Below are positions 34,663 through 42,153 of a stretch of DNA of 48,795 nucleotides, piece by piece. The DNA comes from Bacteroidales bacterium (lineage in GTDB: Bacteria > Bacteroidota > Bacteroidia > Bacteroidales > G3-4614). The stretch is taken from the NCBI GenBank assembly GCA_017935575.1, contig JAGBHI010000092.1, positions 1-48,795 on the forward strand. The letters run 5' to 3'. Made by a program: the position numbers and the translations under genes. Under the pieces are notes generated by a model. The model was given only the letters and a program-made list of their open reading frames with translations, had not been told where the DNA came from and ran no database searches. Positions within the stretch are counted from its first letter, which is position 1; the number at the start of each line of letters is the position of its first letter.

Positions 34663-35886
34663 TTATAATGATATTCTTTCCAATATCTTTAATGTAGCTC
34701 CGGTGTTGCAATTTATATATTCACCTGCTACTGCACCTGCCTTCTCTCGCGTTTCTTTATCTGATAAGTTTTGCATAACATTTTCAAATTCCTCTTTTGA
34801 AGATATTGTAAATGCGCCTCCACAAGCAATTAAATTTTTCGCCTCCTTAAACTTCTTAAAGTTTGGTCCGAATATGACAGGGATACCATAAACAGCAGCC
34901 TCCGGAACATTGTGAATTCCACTTCCAAAGCCTCCGCCAATGTATGCCAAATTGCCATATCGATATATTGATGATAGCAGACCAAAACAATCTACTATTA
35001 TACAATCATACTCCGAAACATTTTTACCTTCAGCTTGTGAATATAGTAAAACAGGGCGTTTTATATTTGACATAAGATATTGCATGTGCGCATCATTTAT
35101 CTCATGTGGAGCAATTATAAGTTTTAGCTCGGGGTGCGAATTAAAATAGTCCATATAGATATCTTCGTCGGCTTGCCACGAACTTCCTATAATCATTGTA
35201 TATGAATCCTTTGAAAATGCTTCAAAAATAGGTAACTCCTTAACCTGAGAGGCTATCTCAGCCACTCTGTCAAAACGGGTATCTCCAACTACAGAAACAT
35301 TTTCTACTCCTATCTTTGCCAAAAGTTTTTTTGAGGTTTCGTCTTGAACAAAAAGATGTTCATAATTTTTTAGCATACCTCTAAATATAGAGCCATAGGG
35401 TTTGAAAAATATCTGATTTTCTCTGAATATTGCAGATACTATATATGTAGGTATAGCTCTTTTATGTAATTCATTTAAGAAATTACCCCAAAACTCATAT
35501 TTTATAAAAATAGCCATTTTAGGGTTTACAATATCAAGGAAACGGCTGACATTCCCAGGCAAATCAAAAGGCAAATACGACACTACGTCTGCCAATGGAT
35601 AATCCTTACGAACGGTATATCCTGATGGAGAAAAAAAGGTTAATAAAATTTTTTCTTTAGGATTTGTCTTTTTTATCTTTTCTATAATTGGACGTCCTTG
35701 TTCAAATTCGCCTAATGAAGATGAATGTATCCATATATATTTCTCTCCTTTTTCAATTTTTGACTCTAAATCTGAGAAAAGTGTTTTATGCCCCTCAACC
35801 ATAAGTTTAGCCTTTGGATTACGAGCCGACACTAATTTTACAGCCTGCTTGTATAAGTATATTCCTAAATTATATATCAGATTCAT
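34663..35886 (-). CDS. waaA: 3-deoxy-D-manno-octulosonic acid (Kdo) transferase
   Basis: WaaA transfers Kdo from CMP-Kdo to lipid IVA in lipopolysaccharide core assembly at the inner membrane. 407 aa with a GT-B fold. IWIHSSSLGEFEQGRPIIE carries the acceptor-side acidic residue, LTFFSPSGYTVRK and FIKYEFWGNFLNEL are typical family stretches, and the C-terminal half has AYIGGGFGSGIHNVPEAAVYG and PVIFGPNFKKFKEA. It lies 6 bp behind the 357-aa barrel gene and ends the gltX operon. Confidence 0.95.
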   Translation of the reverse strand: MNLIYNLGIYLYKQAVKLVSARNPKAKLMVEGHKTLFSDLESKIEKGEKYIWIHSSSLGEFEQGRPIIEKIKKTNPKEKILLTFFSPSGYTVRKDYPLADVVSYLPFDLPGNVSRFLDIVNPKMAIFIKYEFWGNFLNELHKRAIPTYIVSAIFRENQIFFKPYGSIFRGMLKNYEHLFVQDETSKKLLAKIGVENVSVVGDTRFDRVAEIASQVKELPIFEAFSKDSYTMIIGSSWQADEDIYMDYFNSHPELKLIIAPHEINDAHMQYLMSNIKRPVLLYSQAEGKNVSEYDCIIVDCFGLLSSIYRYGNLAYIGGGFGSGIHNVPEAAVYGIPVIFGPNFKKFKEAKNLIACGGAFTISSKEEFENVMQNLSDKETREKAGAVAGEYINCNTGATLKILERISL

Positions 35887-35892
35887 ATTCTA

Positions 35893-36966
35893 TTAATATA
35901 TACCTTTTAAATATGGTTTACTTTTTCTATTTGCTTTATCTTTCCATACCATCTCGTTTAAATTAAACCTAACAGCCAATTGCTGTTGAAAATTGAACGA
36001 GTTTGGCAATATGTGGAATGTCAGTTTTGCTGAACAATTTACAAAACTATTCCTATAAAAGAAAAAATCTATATCGGTTTGATTATACCACTCATTTGCT
36101 CTGTGAAACGGATCTCCTTGATACAACTGAGATCCACAAAGCCCATAAAATGGGAACATATCATCTCCGTAATAGAACGTATTACTCATTCCTATATATT
36201 TCCATGCCATATTAAATTCAACCAACGGACCGTTAGGCGTATGTTTCTCGCCGGTTCCACGATGACGTTCTATTCCTGCATAATAACCTACTCTAAGTGC
36301 AAGGGTATCTAATTTGGGGGTTAGCGATGTTAAATCAACTCCAACATAAGGTGATATTGATATATGATCCATTACCGACTCCCCATCAACAGGCTCGGAC
36401 GTGCGGGCAAGATGATTCATACTAAAATGACCTCCTGCAATAAAAATATTGGGAGTCCACCTACCTGCTGCAAGAATTATGAATGCCTCTCTTCGGGTTG
36501 AAGATTGCATTTGTGTCCAATCAATATAGGTTTCAATATATCCTTTTGATGCTTGATACTGAAACAATACTCCTGTTATATTAGGACGAAATATCGCTAT
36601 TGAATCATATAGCATATATGATGGCAGTTTATCAATGAGTTGAGTGCGAGGGAACATTCCAAAACTCATTGAAAACCCTTTTTTTGCATAACGATAATAA
36701 AGGGTTGGATATAATTTACTTTCATCAACCTCTGCTCCAAATGGCTGAACCCAACTTGCTCCTGCCATAAGACGGTGCGAATTGGCAAATTCAACGCCAA
36801 TTTCAGGAGATAATCTTACTCCAAAAAGTGTTTTTGCTGATGTTAAATCAGTATCATACTCACGATTGTCAAAAAAGCCTAAGAAATCAATATCCCAGAC
36901 CAACTTTTGAGACAATGCAGGCAAAACACTTATTACCAGAATAAATATGCAAACAAACCTTTTCAA
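35893..36966 (-). CDS. Predicted outer-membrane protein, unknown function
   Basis: 357 aa with signal peptide VCIFILVISVLPALSQ. The start appears to be TTG (36966): MKRFVCIF is the only position giving a proper signal, and the frame upstream closes at a TGA. The body has amphipathic strand patterns with many aromatic residues (SPEIGVEFANSHRLMAGASW, LYYRYAKKGFSMSFGMFPRT), as in barrels. The C-terminus is less barrel-like. It sits between gltX (10-bp gap) and waaA (6-bp gap), so a link to the cell surface or lipopolysaccharide is possible but not shown. The family is not recognised. Confidence 0.75.
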   Translation of the reverse strand: MKRFVCIFILVISVLPALSQKLVWDIDFLGFFDNREYDTDLTSAKTLFGVRLSPEIGVEFANSHRLMAGASWVQPFGAEVDESKLYPTLYYRYAKKGFSMSFGMFPRTQLIDKLPSYMLYDSIAIFRPNITGVLFQYQASKGYIETYIDWTQMQSSTRREAFIILAAGRWTPNIFIAGGHFSMNHLARTSEPVDGESVMDHISISPYVGVDLTSLTPKLDTLALRVGYYAGIERHRGTGEKHTPNGPLVEFNMAWKYIGMSNTFYYGDDMFPFYGLCGSQLYQGDPFHRANEWYNQTDIDFFFYRNSFVNCSAKLTFHILPNSFNFQQQLAVRFNLNEMVWKDKANRKSKPYLKGIY

Positions 36967-36976
36967 AACTCAATTC

Positions 36977-38503
36977 CTACTCTACCGGTTTTATCTTATC
37001 CAATCCTGTTTTAAGGCGTGCTATTGTCTCCTCTTTACCTATTACTTCTGTAATATCAAACATATGAGGACCTCTACACTCTCCAACTACAGCCAGCCTA
37101 AAGGCATTCATTGTATTTCCAAGATGATACTCATTTTTTGCTATCCATGACAATACAACCTCCTCTAATGCCGCTGATGCGAAATTTTCTTCTTTTTCTA
37201 AAAGAGCAACCAACTCTGTTATTATTTGTGGCATACCCTCTTTCCAACGTTTACGAATATCTTTCTCGGCATAAGTTTGTGGAGCTTCAAAGAAGAATGA
37301 AGTTTGTGCCCACAAATCTTTTGCAAAGTTTATACGCGACTTGACTAACGATACAATTTTTTCTACATTATAAGCCTCAACATCTACCCCTTTCTCTTTC
37401 AAAATAGGAATAAACATTTCGGCTATTTCAGCATCACTCTTTTCTTGGATATATTTATGGTTGAACCACTTTCCTTTTTCGTAATCAAATTTGGCTCCTG
37501 CTTTGCTACACTTCTCAATGTTGAATAGTTTTATCAACTCCTCCATTGATAGTAGCTCTTGTTCTGTTCCGGGGTTCCAGCCTAAAAGAGCAAGGAAGTT
37601 AACTACAGCCTCAGGTAAATAGCCACTCTCTCTATATCCTGACGAAATTTCTCCGCTTTTTGGATCTTTCCACTCTAATGGGAATACAGGGAAACCTAAA
37701 CGATCTCCATCTCGTTTGCTTAATTTTCCATTACCCTCAGGTTTTAGCAACAATGGTAAATGTGCAAAACGAGGCATTGTCTCTTCCCAACCAAATGCTC
37801 TATATAACAACACATGTAAAGGGGCTGAAGGTAACCACTCCTCTCCACGAATAACATGTGTAACCTCCATTAAATGGTCATCAACAATATTGGCCAAATG
37901 ATATGTTGGCAAATCATCAGCCGATTTATAAAGAACCTTATCGTCAAGAACTGAAGAGTTGATTGTTACCTTACCTCGTATCATATCATCAACCACAACA
38001 TCTTCGTCAGGCTCAATTTTTATACGAACAACATATTTCTCTCCTTCTGCAATAAGTTTATCAACCTCTGCCTTATCCATCACCAACGAGTTACGCATTG
38101 CTCCGCGAGTTTTTGCATCATATTGGAAATTTGCTATTTCGTTTCGCTTTGCCTCTAACTCTTGCGGAGTATCAAATGCAATATACGCTTTCCCTGCTTC
38201 AAGAAGTTGATTTACATATTTACGGTATATATCACGACGCTCTGATTGACGATATGGTCCATACTCTCCTCCGTAATTTACACCCTCATCAAACTTTACA
38301 CCCAGCCACTCTAATGCAGTAATAATATAATCTTCTGCTCCAGGAACAAATCGCTGAGAATCAGTATCCTCAATTCTCAAAATCATATCTCCGCCATTCT
38401 GTTTCGCAAACAGATAGTTATATAATGCTGTTCTTACTCCTCCTATATGCAGTGGTCCTGTGGGACTCGGTGCAAAACGCACTCTGACTTTACGTTGTTC
38501 CAT
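36977..38503 (-). CDS. gltX: Glutamate-tRNA ligase
   Basis: Charges tRNA-Glu. Class I synthetase of 508 aa: the HIGH motif lies in [20 protein letters not shown], the acceptor-binding insert follows, and the KMSKS loop is KLSKRDGDR near residue 260. The C-terminal anticodon-binding helical domain is complete. It is the first gene of a gltX, outer-membrane protein, waaA operon. A minus-strand -7 element lies at 38567-38560. Whether it is discriminating (Glu only) cannot be told by eye. Confidence 0.97.
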   Translation of the reverse strand: MEQRKVRVRFAPSPTGPLHIGGVRTALYNYLFAKQNGGDMILRIEDTDSQRFVPGAEDYIITALEWLGVKFDEGVNYGGEYGPYRQSERRDIYRKYVNQLLEAGKAYIAFDTPQELEAKRNEIANFQYDAKTRGAMRNSLVMDKAEVDKLIAEGEKYVVRIKIEPDEDVVVDDMIRGKVTINSSVLDDKVLYKSADDLPTYHLANIVDDHLMEVTHVIRGEEWLPSAPLHVLLYRAFGWEETMPRFAHLPLLLKPEGNGKLSKRDGDRLGFPVFPLEWKDPKSGEISSGYRESGYLPEAVVNFLALLGWNPGTEQELLSMEELIKLFNIEKCSKAGAKFDYEKGKWFNHKYIQEKSDAEIAEMFIPILKEKGVDVEAYNVEKIVSLVKSRINFAKDLWAQTSFFFEAPQTYAEKDIRKRWKEGMPQIITELVALLEKEENFASAALEEVVLSWIAKNEYHLGNTMNAFRLAVVGECRGPHMFDITEVIGKEETIARLKTGLDKIKPVE

Positions 38504-38559
38504 ATATAAATTCTTTAATATTCTAACATTTTAAACCTTTATACTAAGGTAAAACGTTA

Positions 38560-38567
38560 CAAAGTTA
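38560..38567 (-). promoter_or_regulatory. -7 element of the gltX operon
   Basis: The minus strand reads TAACTTTG, 56 bp before the gltX ATG. No -33 TTG at standard spacing. Confidence 0.45.
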
Positions 38568-38700
38568 AAACATAATTTTGGTTTGTAATAATTATTTAAC
38601 AATTATGTTTGATTTGGCTTTATTCACAACTATAAATAAAGCTATCAAAAGAGTTTTTATCTGTTTAATTCCTAAAAAATTATCCTTCTCATCTTTTCAG

Positions 38701-38731
38701 TTTGTCATTACAAAAAATATTTGTATCTTTG
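38701..38731 (+). promoter_or_regulatory. Promoter of rplY-pth-hslR
   Basis: TTTG (38701-38704), a 19-nt spacer, then TATCTTTG (38724-38731): a complete consensus promoter, as expected for a ribosomal protein operon. Confidence 0.8.
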
Positions 38732-38811
38732 CGCCGCTTTTTAGTATTCCGTGCGATGGGAAATTAAGGAGTAAATAGACTTAATTTTTAGTAACACAAA
38801 ATTTTATTACA

Positions 38812-39465
38812 ATGAAAACATTTAAATTAGAGGGTTCTCCCCGCGTTGAGTTGGGTAAAAAAGAGAGCAAATCTCTTCGTAAAGAGAACATGATTCCTGC
38901 AGTTCTTAACGGTGGTAAAATTGTTGAGATGCCTTACACAGGAGAGTTAAAAGCAGGAGAGAAATGCGTAGCAATGAAAGACGGAAAAGGTATGATTGTT
39001 ACAGACTTCAAAGTTTCAACTGAGGCTGTTCGCAAACTTATCTATACTCCCGACATCTTCGCTATTGAGCTTAAAATAGGTGAAAAAGAGGTTATGGCAG
39101 TGCTTAAAGACGCACAATTCCACCCTGTAACAGGTAATATCCTTCACTTGGATTTCCTTGAAATTTCAAAAGAGAAACCCATTGTTATGGCAGTACCCGT
39201 TGTTCTTGACGGACACGCTGAGGGTGTTAAAGCCGGAGGTAAATTGGTTCTTAAAATGCGTCGTCTAAAAGCAAAAGCTATTTATACAAACATACCTGAG
39301 AAATTGATCGTAAACGTAGAGTCTTTAGGTCTTGGAAAATCAATCTATGTTGGAGATCTTAAATATGACAACATTGAACTAATCAACCCCAAAGAGGCAG
39401 TTGTATGTTCAGTTATGATGACTCGTGCCGCTGCTGCTGCCGCTGCTGCTGCCGCTAAGAAATAA
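38812..39465 (+). CDS. rplY: 50S ribosomal protein L25 (Ctc form)
   Basis: Binds 5S rRNA. 217 aa, the long L25/TL5 form with an N-terminal 5S-binding domain (about residues 1-95, with KKESKSLRKENMIPAVLNGG and FHPVTGNILHLDFLEI) and a C-terminal domain (about 96-195). It ends in a run of ten Ala and then Lys-Lys, encoded by GCT/GCC codons at 39427-39456. Such tails are prone to length change. Codon use is strongly biased, as in highly expressed genes. pth follows after 5 bp. Confidence 0.96.
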   Translation: MKTFKLEGSPRVELGKKESKSLRKENMIPAVLNGGKIVEMPYTGELKAGEKCVAMKDGKGMIVTDFKVSTEAVRKLIYTPDIFAIELKIGEKEVMAVLKDAQFHPVTGNILHLDFLEISKEKPIVMAVPVVLDGHAEGVKAGGKLVLKMRRLKAKAIYTNIPEKLIVNVESLGLGKSIYVGDLKYDNIELINPKEAVVCSVMMTRAAAAAAAAAAKK

Positions 39466-39470
39466 TTTGA

Positions 39471-40031
39471 ATGAAGTATCTTATTACAGGTTTGGGCAAT
39501 ATCGGAAGTGAATACGATAACACCCGCCACAATATAGGATTTAAGGTATTGGACGCTCTCGCAAAGGCGTCCAATACTATTTTTGCCGATGCCAGATATG
39601 GGGCTATCTGCAAAATATCAATAAAAGGAAGGACTCTTATTCTTCTTAAGCCTTCAACGTTTATGAATTTAAGCGGAAATGCTGTAAGATATTGGTTACA
39701 GAAAGAGAATATTCCCAACGAAAACCTATTGGTAATTGTTGACGATCTTGCTCTACCCTTAGGTCAACTACGACTAAAAGAGAAAGGAAGCCCTGGTGGA
39801 CATAACGGTTTGGCCCATATTTCGCAATTAATAGGACAGAACTTTGCTCGTTTACGTTTTGGCATAGGCAACGACTTCCCAAAAGGAGGACAAGTTGATT
39901 ATGTTCTCGGGAAATTTACTTCCGAAGAAGAGACAACAATTGCTCCTCGCATAGAGATAGCAAAAGAGATTATCACAAGTTTTTGCTTTGCCGGGGCAGC
40001 TCGAACAATGACTCAATACAACAACAAATAA
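39471..40031 (+). CDS. pth: Peptidyl-tRNA hydrolase
   Basis: Releases peptides from stalled peptidyl-tRNA. 186 aa. The N-terminal [21 protein letters not shown] carries the catalytic His20, followed by [13 protein letters not shown] with the conserved Asn, [27 protein letters not shown] with the Asp, and FARLRFGIG. It is cotranscribed with rplY (5-bp gap) and hslR (7-bp gap), an order found in other bacteria for rplY-pth. Confidence 0.97.
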   Translation: MKYLITGLGNIGSEYDNTRHNIGFKVLDALAKASNTIFADARYGAICKISIKGRTLILLKPSTFMNLSGNAVRYWLQKENIPNENLLVIVDDLALPLGQLRLKEKGSPGGHNGLAHISQLIGQNFARLRFGIGNDFPKGGQVDYVLGKFTSEEETTIAPRIEIAKEIITSFCFAGAARTMTQYNNK

Positions 40032-40038
40032 GAGAACC

Positions 40039-40467
40039 ATGGCGAAAGAAGAGGTAAGAATAGATAAATGGCTTTGGGCTGTACGAATATTTAAGACTCG
40101 GACACAAGCTGTTGAAGCATGCAAAAAAGGAAGAGTTGAGATGAAAGGCGTTGCTGTTAAACCCTCTCGTACAGTTAAAGTGGGAGATGAAATTTCAGTA
40201 CGCAAACCTCCCATAACTTACACCTTCAGGGTATTAGCATTGAGCGAGAACCGAATGGGAGCAAAACTTGTACCCGAATTTTTAGAGAACATTACACCTC
40301 AGGAGCAATATGATATATTGGAGATGTCGCGCATAAGCGGGTTTGTAGCAAGAAATAAAGGCATGGGACGACCCACAAAGAGAGAAGGGCGAGAACTTAA
40401 AGCCTTTATTGAAAGCGAATATTCATTTGATATCCCCGAATTATGGGACGAGGAGGACGATATATAA
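40039..40467 (+). CDS. hslR: S4-domain RNA-binding protein, Hsp15-like
   Basis: 142 aa. The S4 domain spans about residues 7-65 (RIDKWLWAVRIFKTRTQAVE, then GRVEMKGVAVKPSRTVKVGD). The C-terminal half (NITPQEQYDILEMSRISGFV, RNKGMGRPTKREGRELKAF) is typical of the Hsp15/HslR group, which rescues 50S subunits carrying blocked nascent-chain tRNA. Its place directly behind pth, which also deals with peptidyl-tRNA, fits that role. It ends in an acidic tail. Confidence 0.9.
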   Translation: MAKEEVRIDKWLWAVRIFKTRTQAVEACKKGRVEMKGVAVKPSRTVKVGDEISVRKPPITYTFRVLALSENRMGAKLVPEFLENITPQEQYDILEMSRISGFVARNKGMGRPTKREGRELKAFIESEYSFDIPELWDEEDDI

Positions 40468-40478
40468 AAACAATTTTT

Positions 40479-40486
40479 TATATTTG
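40479..40486 (+). promoter_or_regulatory. -7 element of ilvE
   Basis: TATATTTG, 31 bp before the ilvE ATG, in the 49-bp gap after hslR. No -33 TTG is seen, so ilvE may also be read from rplY. Confidence 0.4.
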
Positions 40487-40516
40487 CAATCCATTACAAA
40501 CTTATTATAAAAGAAG

Positions 40517-41542
40517 ATGACAACACAAGAGATTGATTGGGCTAATTTATCATTCGGATATATGCCTACCGATTATAACGTTCGCAGATATTTCCGCGAC
40601 GGCAAATGGGGAGAAATAGAAGTAAGCTCTTCAGACTCAATAAATATGAGCATGGCCGCAACCTGTCTTCACTACGGGCAAGAGGCTTTTGAAGGACTAA
40701 AAGCATTCCGTGGCAAAGACGGAAAAATAAGAGTATTCAGAATGAAGGACAACGCAGAGCGACTCCAATCGACATGCCGTGGCATCTTAATGCCTGAGCT
40801 ACCCACCGAGATGTTCTGCGAAATGGTTGAAAAGGTAATAAAATTAAATGAACGTTTTGTTCCCCCTTACGAAAGCGGAGCATCGTTATACATCAGACCT
40901 CTTTTGATTGGAACAGGAGCCCAAGTTGGTGTTCACCCAGCAAAAGAATACCTATTTTTAATATTTGTTACTCCTGTAGGTCCATACTTTAAAGGAGGTT
41001 TTGCTACCACTCCATACGTAATAATCAGAGGCTATGACAGAGCTGCTCCTCTCGGAACCGGACGCTACAAAGTTGGAGGTAACTATGCAGCAAGTCTTTT
41101 GGCAAACCAAAAAGCTCACGAATTAGGATACTCTTGCGAATTGTATTTAGATGCACGTGAAAAAAAATATATTGACGAGGCAGGAGCTGCAAACTTCTTT
41201 GGAATTAAAAACAATACATATATCACTCCAAAATCGTCATCAATTCTTCCCTCAATAACAAACCGCAGTTTGATGCAATTGGCAGAGGATATGGGAATGA
41301 AAGTTGAACAACGTCAAATCCCCGAAGAGGAGTTGGCAACTTTTGAAGAGGCTGGAGCTTGTGGTACAGCAGCAGTAATATCTCCAATGCAACGCATTGA
41401 CGACCTTGACAATAATATAAGCTACGTTATCTCAAAAGATGGACATCCCGGACCTATGAGTACCAAACTATACAACGAATTAAGAGGTATTCAATATGGT
41501 GAGATTGAAGACAGACACCAATGGGTAACAGTAATAGAATAG
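40517..41542 (+). CDS. ilvE: Branched-chain amino acid aminotransferase
   Basis: A fold-type IV PLP enzyme, 341 aa, that interconverts Leu/Ile/Val with their keto acids. Motifs: ATCLHYGQEAFEGLKAFR, FVTPVGPYFKGGF, the Schiff-base Lys in GRYKVGGNYAAS, LDAREKKYIDEAGAANFFG and EEAGACGTAAVISPM. These match the long BCAT (IlvE type II) form of eukaryotes and many Bacteroidota. It overlaps the start of the HD-domain gene by 22 bp. Confidence 0.95.
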   Translation: MTTQEIDWANLSFGYMPTDYNVRRYFRDGKWGEIEVSSSDSINMSMAATCLHYGQEAFEGLKAFRGKDGKIRVFRMKDNAERLQSTCRGILMPELPTEMFCEMVEKVIKLNERFVPPYESGASLYIRPLLIGTGAQVGVHPAKEYLFLIFVTPVGPYFKGGFATTPYVIIRGYDRAAPLGTGRYKVGGNYAASLLANQKAHELGYSCELYLDAREKKYIDEAGAANFFGIKNNTYITPKSSSILPSITNRSLMQLAEDMGMKVEQRQIPEEELATFEEAGACGTAAVISPMQRIDDLDNNISYVISKDGHPGPMSTKLYNELRGIQYGEIEDRHQWVTVIE

Positions 41543-42075
41543 ACTGCATAGCAATAATAGAGAAGTATTACACAAAAAATACATCTCTATATAACCTTCT
41601 TATTGCTCACAGCAAAAGTGTTGCTGAATTAGCTGTAGAGATTGTGGCATCGCACCCCGAATTGGGTGCTGATGCCTCTTTTGTTTACGAAGCAGCAATG
41701 CTTCACGACATTGGAATATTTCTCACCAATGCTCCAAAAATATTTTGCACCGGAGATAAACCATATATCATGCACTCACTCTTAGGAGCAGAAATATTAA
41801 GAACTGAAGGTTTAGAAAAACATGCTTTAGTATGCGAAAGGCATACCGGTGCCGGAATTTCTGCCATAGAGATAAAAAATCAAAACCTACCTCTCCCCAA
41901 TAAAGATTTTATACCCATATCAATAGAAGAAAAAATTGTTGCATACGCAGATAAATTTTTCTCAAAATCATCACCAAACAAACGTAAAAGTTTTGCAGAA
42001 GCAAGAGGTTCTCTTCAACGATTTGGAGATGAAATATTAGCCCGTTTTGACGAATGGAGTAAATTGTTTGCATAA
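41521..42075 (+). CDS. HD-domain phosphohydrolase, HDIG type
   Basis: 184 aa. His30 (LLIAHSKSVAELA), His62-Asp63 in AAMLHDIGIF, the later His in IMHSLLGAEILR, and EEKIVAYADKFF provide the metal ligands of an HDIG domain. Proteins of this size are annotated as putative hydrolases; the natural substrate is unknown. The ATG lies inside the ilvE 3' end (22-bp overlap), so translation is probably coupled. lptD follows 78 bp downstream with its own -7 element. Confidence 0.85.
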   Translation: MGNSNRIDCIAIIEKYYTKNTSLYNLLIAHSKSVAELAVEIVASHPELGADASFVYEAAMLHDIGIFLTNAPKIFCTGDKPYIMHSLLGAEILRTEGLEKHALVCERHTGAGISAIEIKNQNLPLPNKDFIPISIEEKIVAYADKFFSKSSPNKRKSFAEARGSLQRFGDEILARFDEWSKLFA

Positions 42076-42113
42076 AAAAGCCTATATTTTCGGTAAGTTG
42101 CATTAAAATAACT

Positions 42114-42121
42114 ATCTTTGT
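42114..42121 (+). promoter_or_regulatory. -7 element of lptD
   Basis: TATCTTTG, 32 bp before the lptD ATG. The expected -33 region lacks TTTG. Confidence 0.5.
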
Positions 42122-42153
42122 AAGTTGATTGAGAAACTATCATCTCACATAAG

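Larger units (their letters stand above)
38504..38811. other. Divergent promoter region gltX/rplY
   Basis: This 308-bp gap holds the gltX -7 element (38560-38567, minus), the complete rplY promoter (38701-38731, plus) and a leader of about 75 nt before rplY. A 66-codon frame in it has no signal or family resemblance and is not called. No RNA gene was recognised. Confidence 0.6.

Noticed and set aside
38578..38778. A 66-codon frame in the gltX/rplY gap
   Set aside because: It spans the rplY promoter and has no recognisable domain or start context.
39345..39530. A minus-strand frame with a poly-Ala stretch
   Set aside because: It is the antisense reading of the GCT/GCC repeat that encodes the Ala tail of L25.
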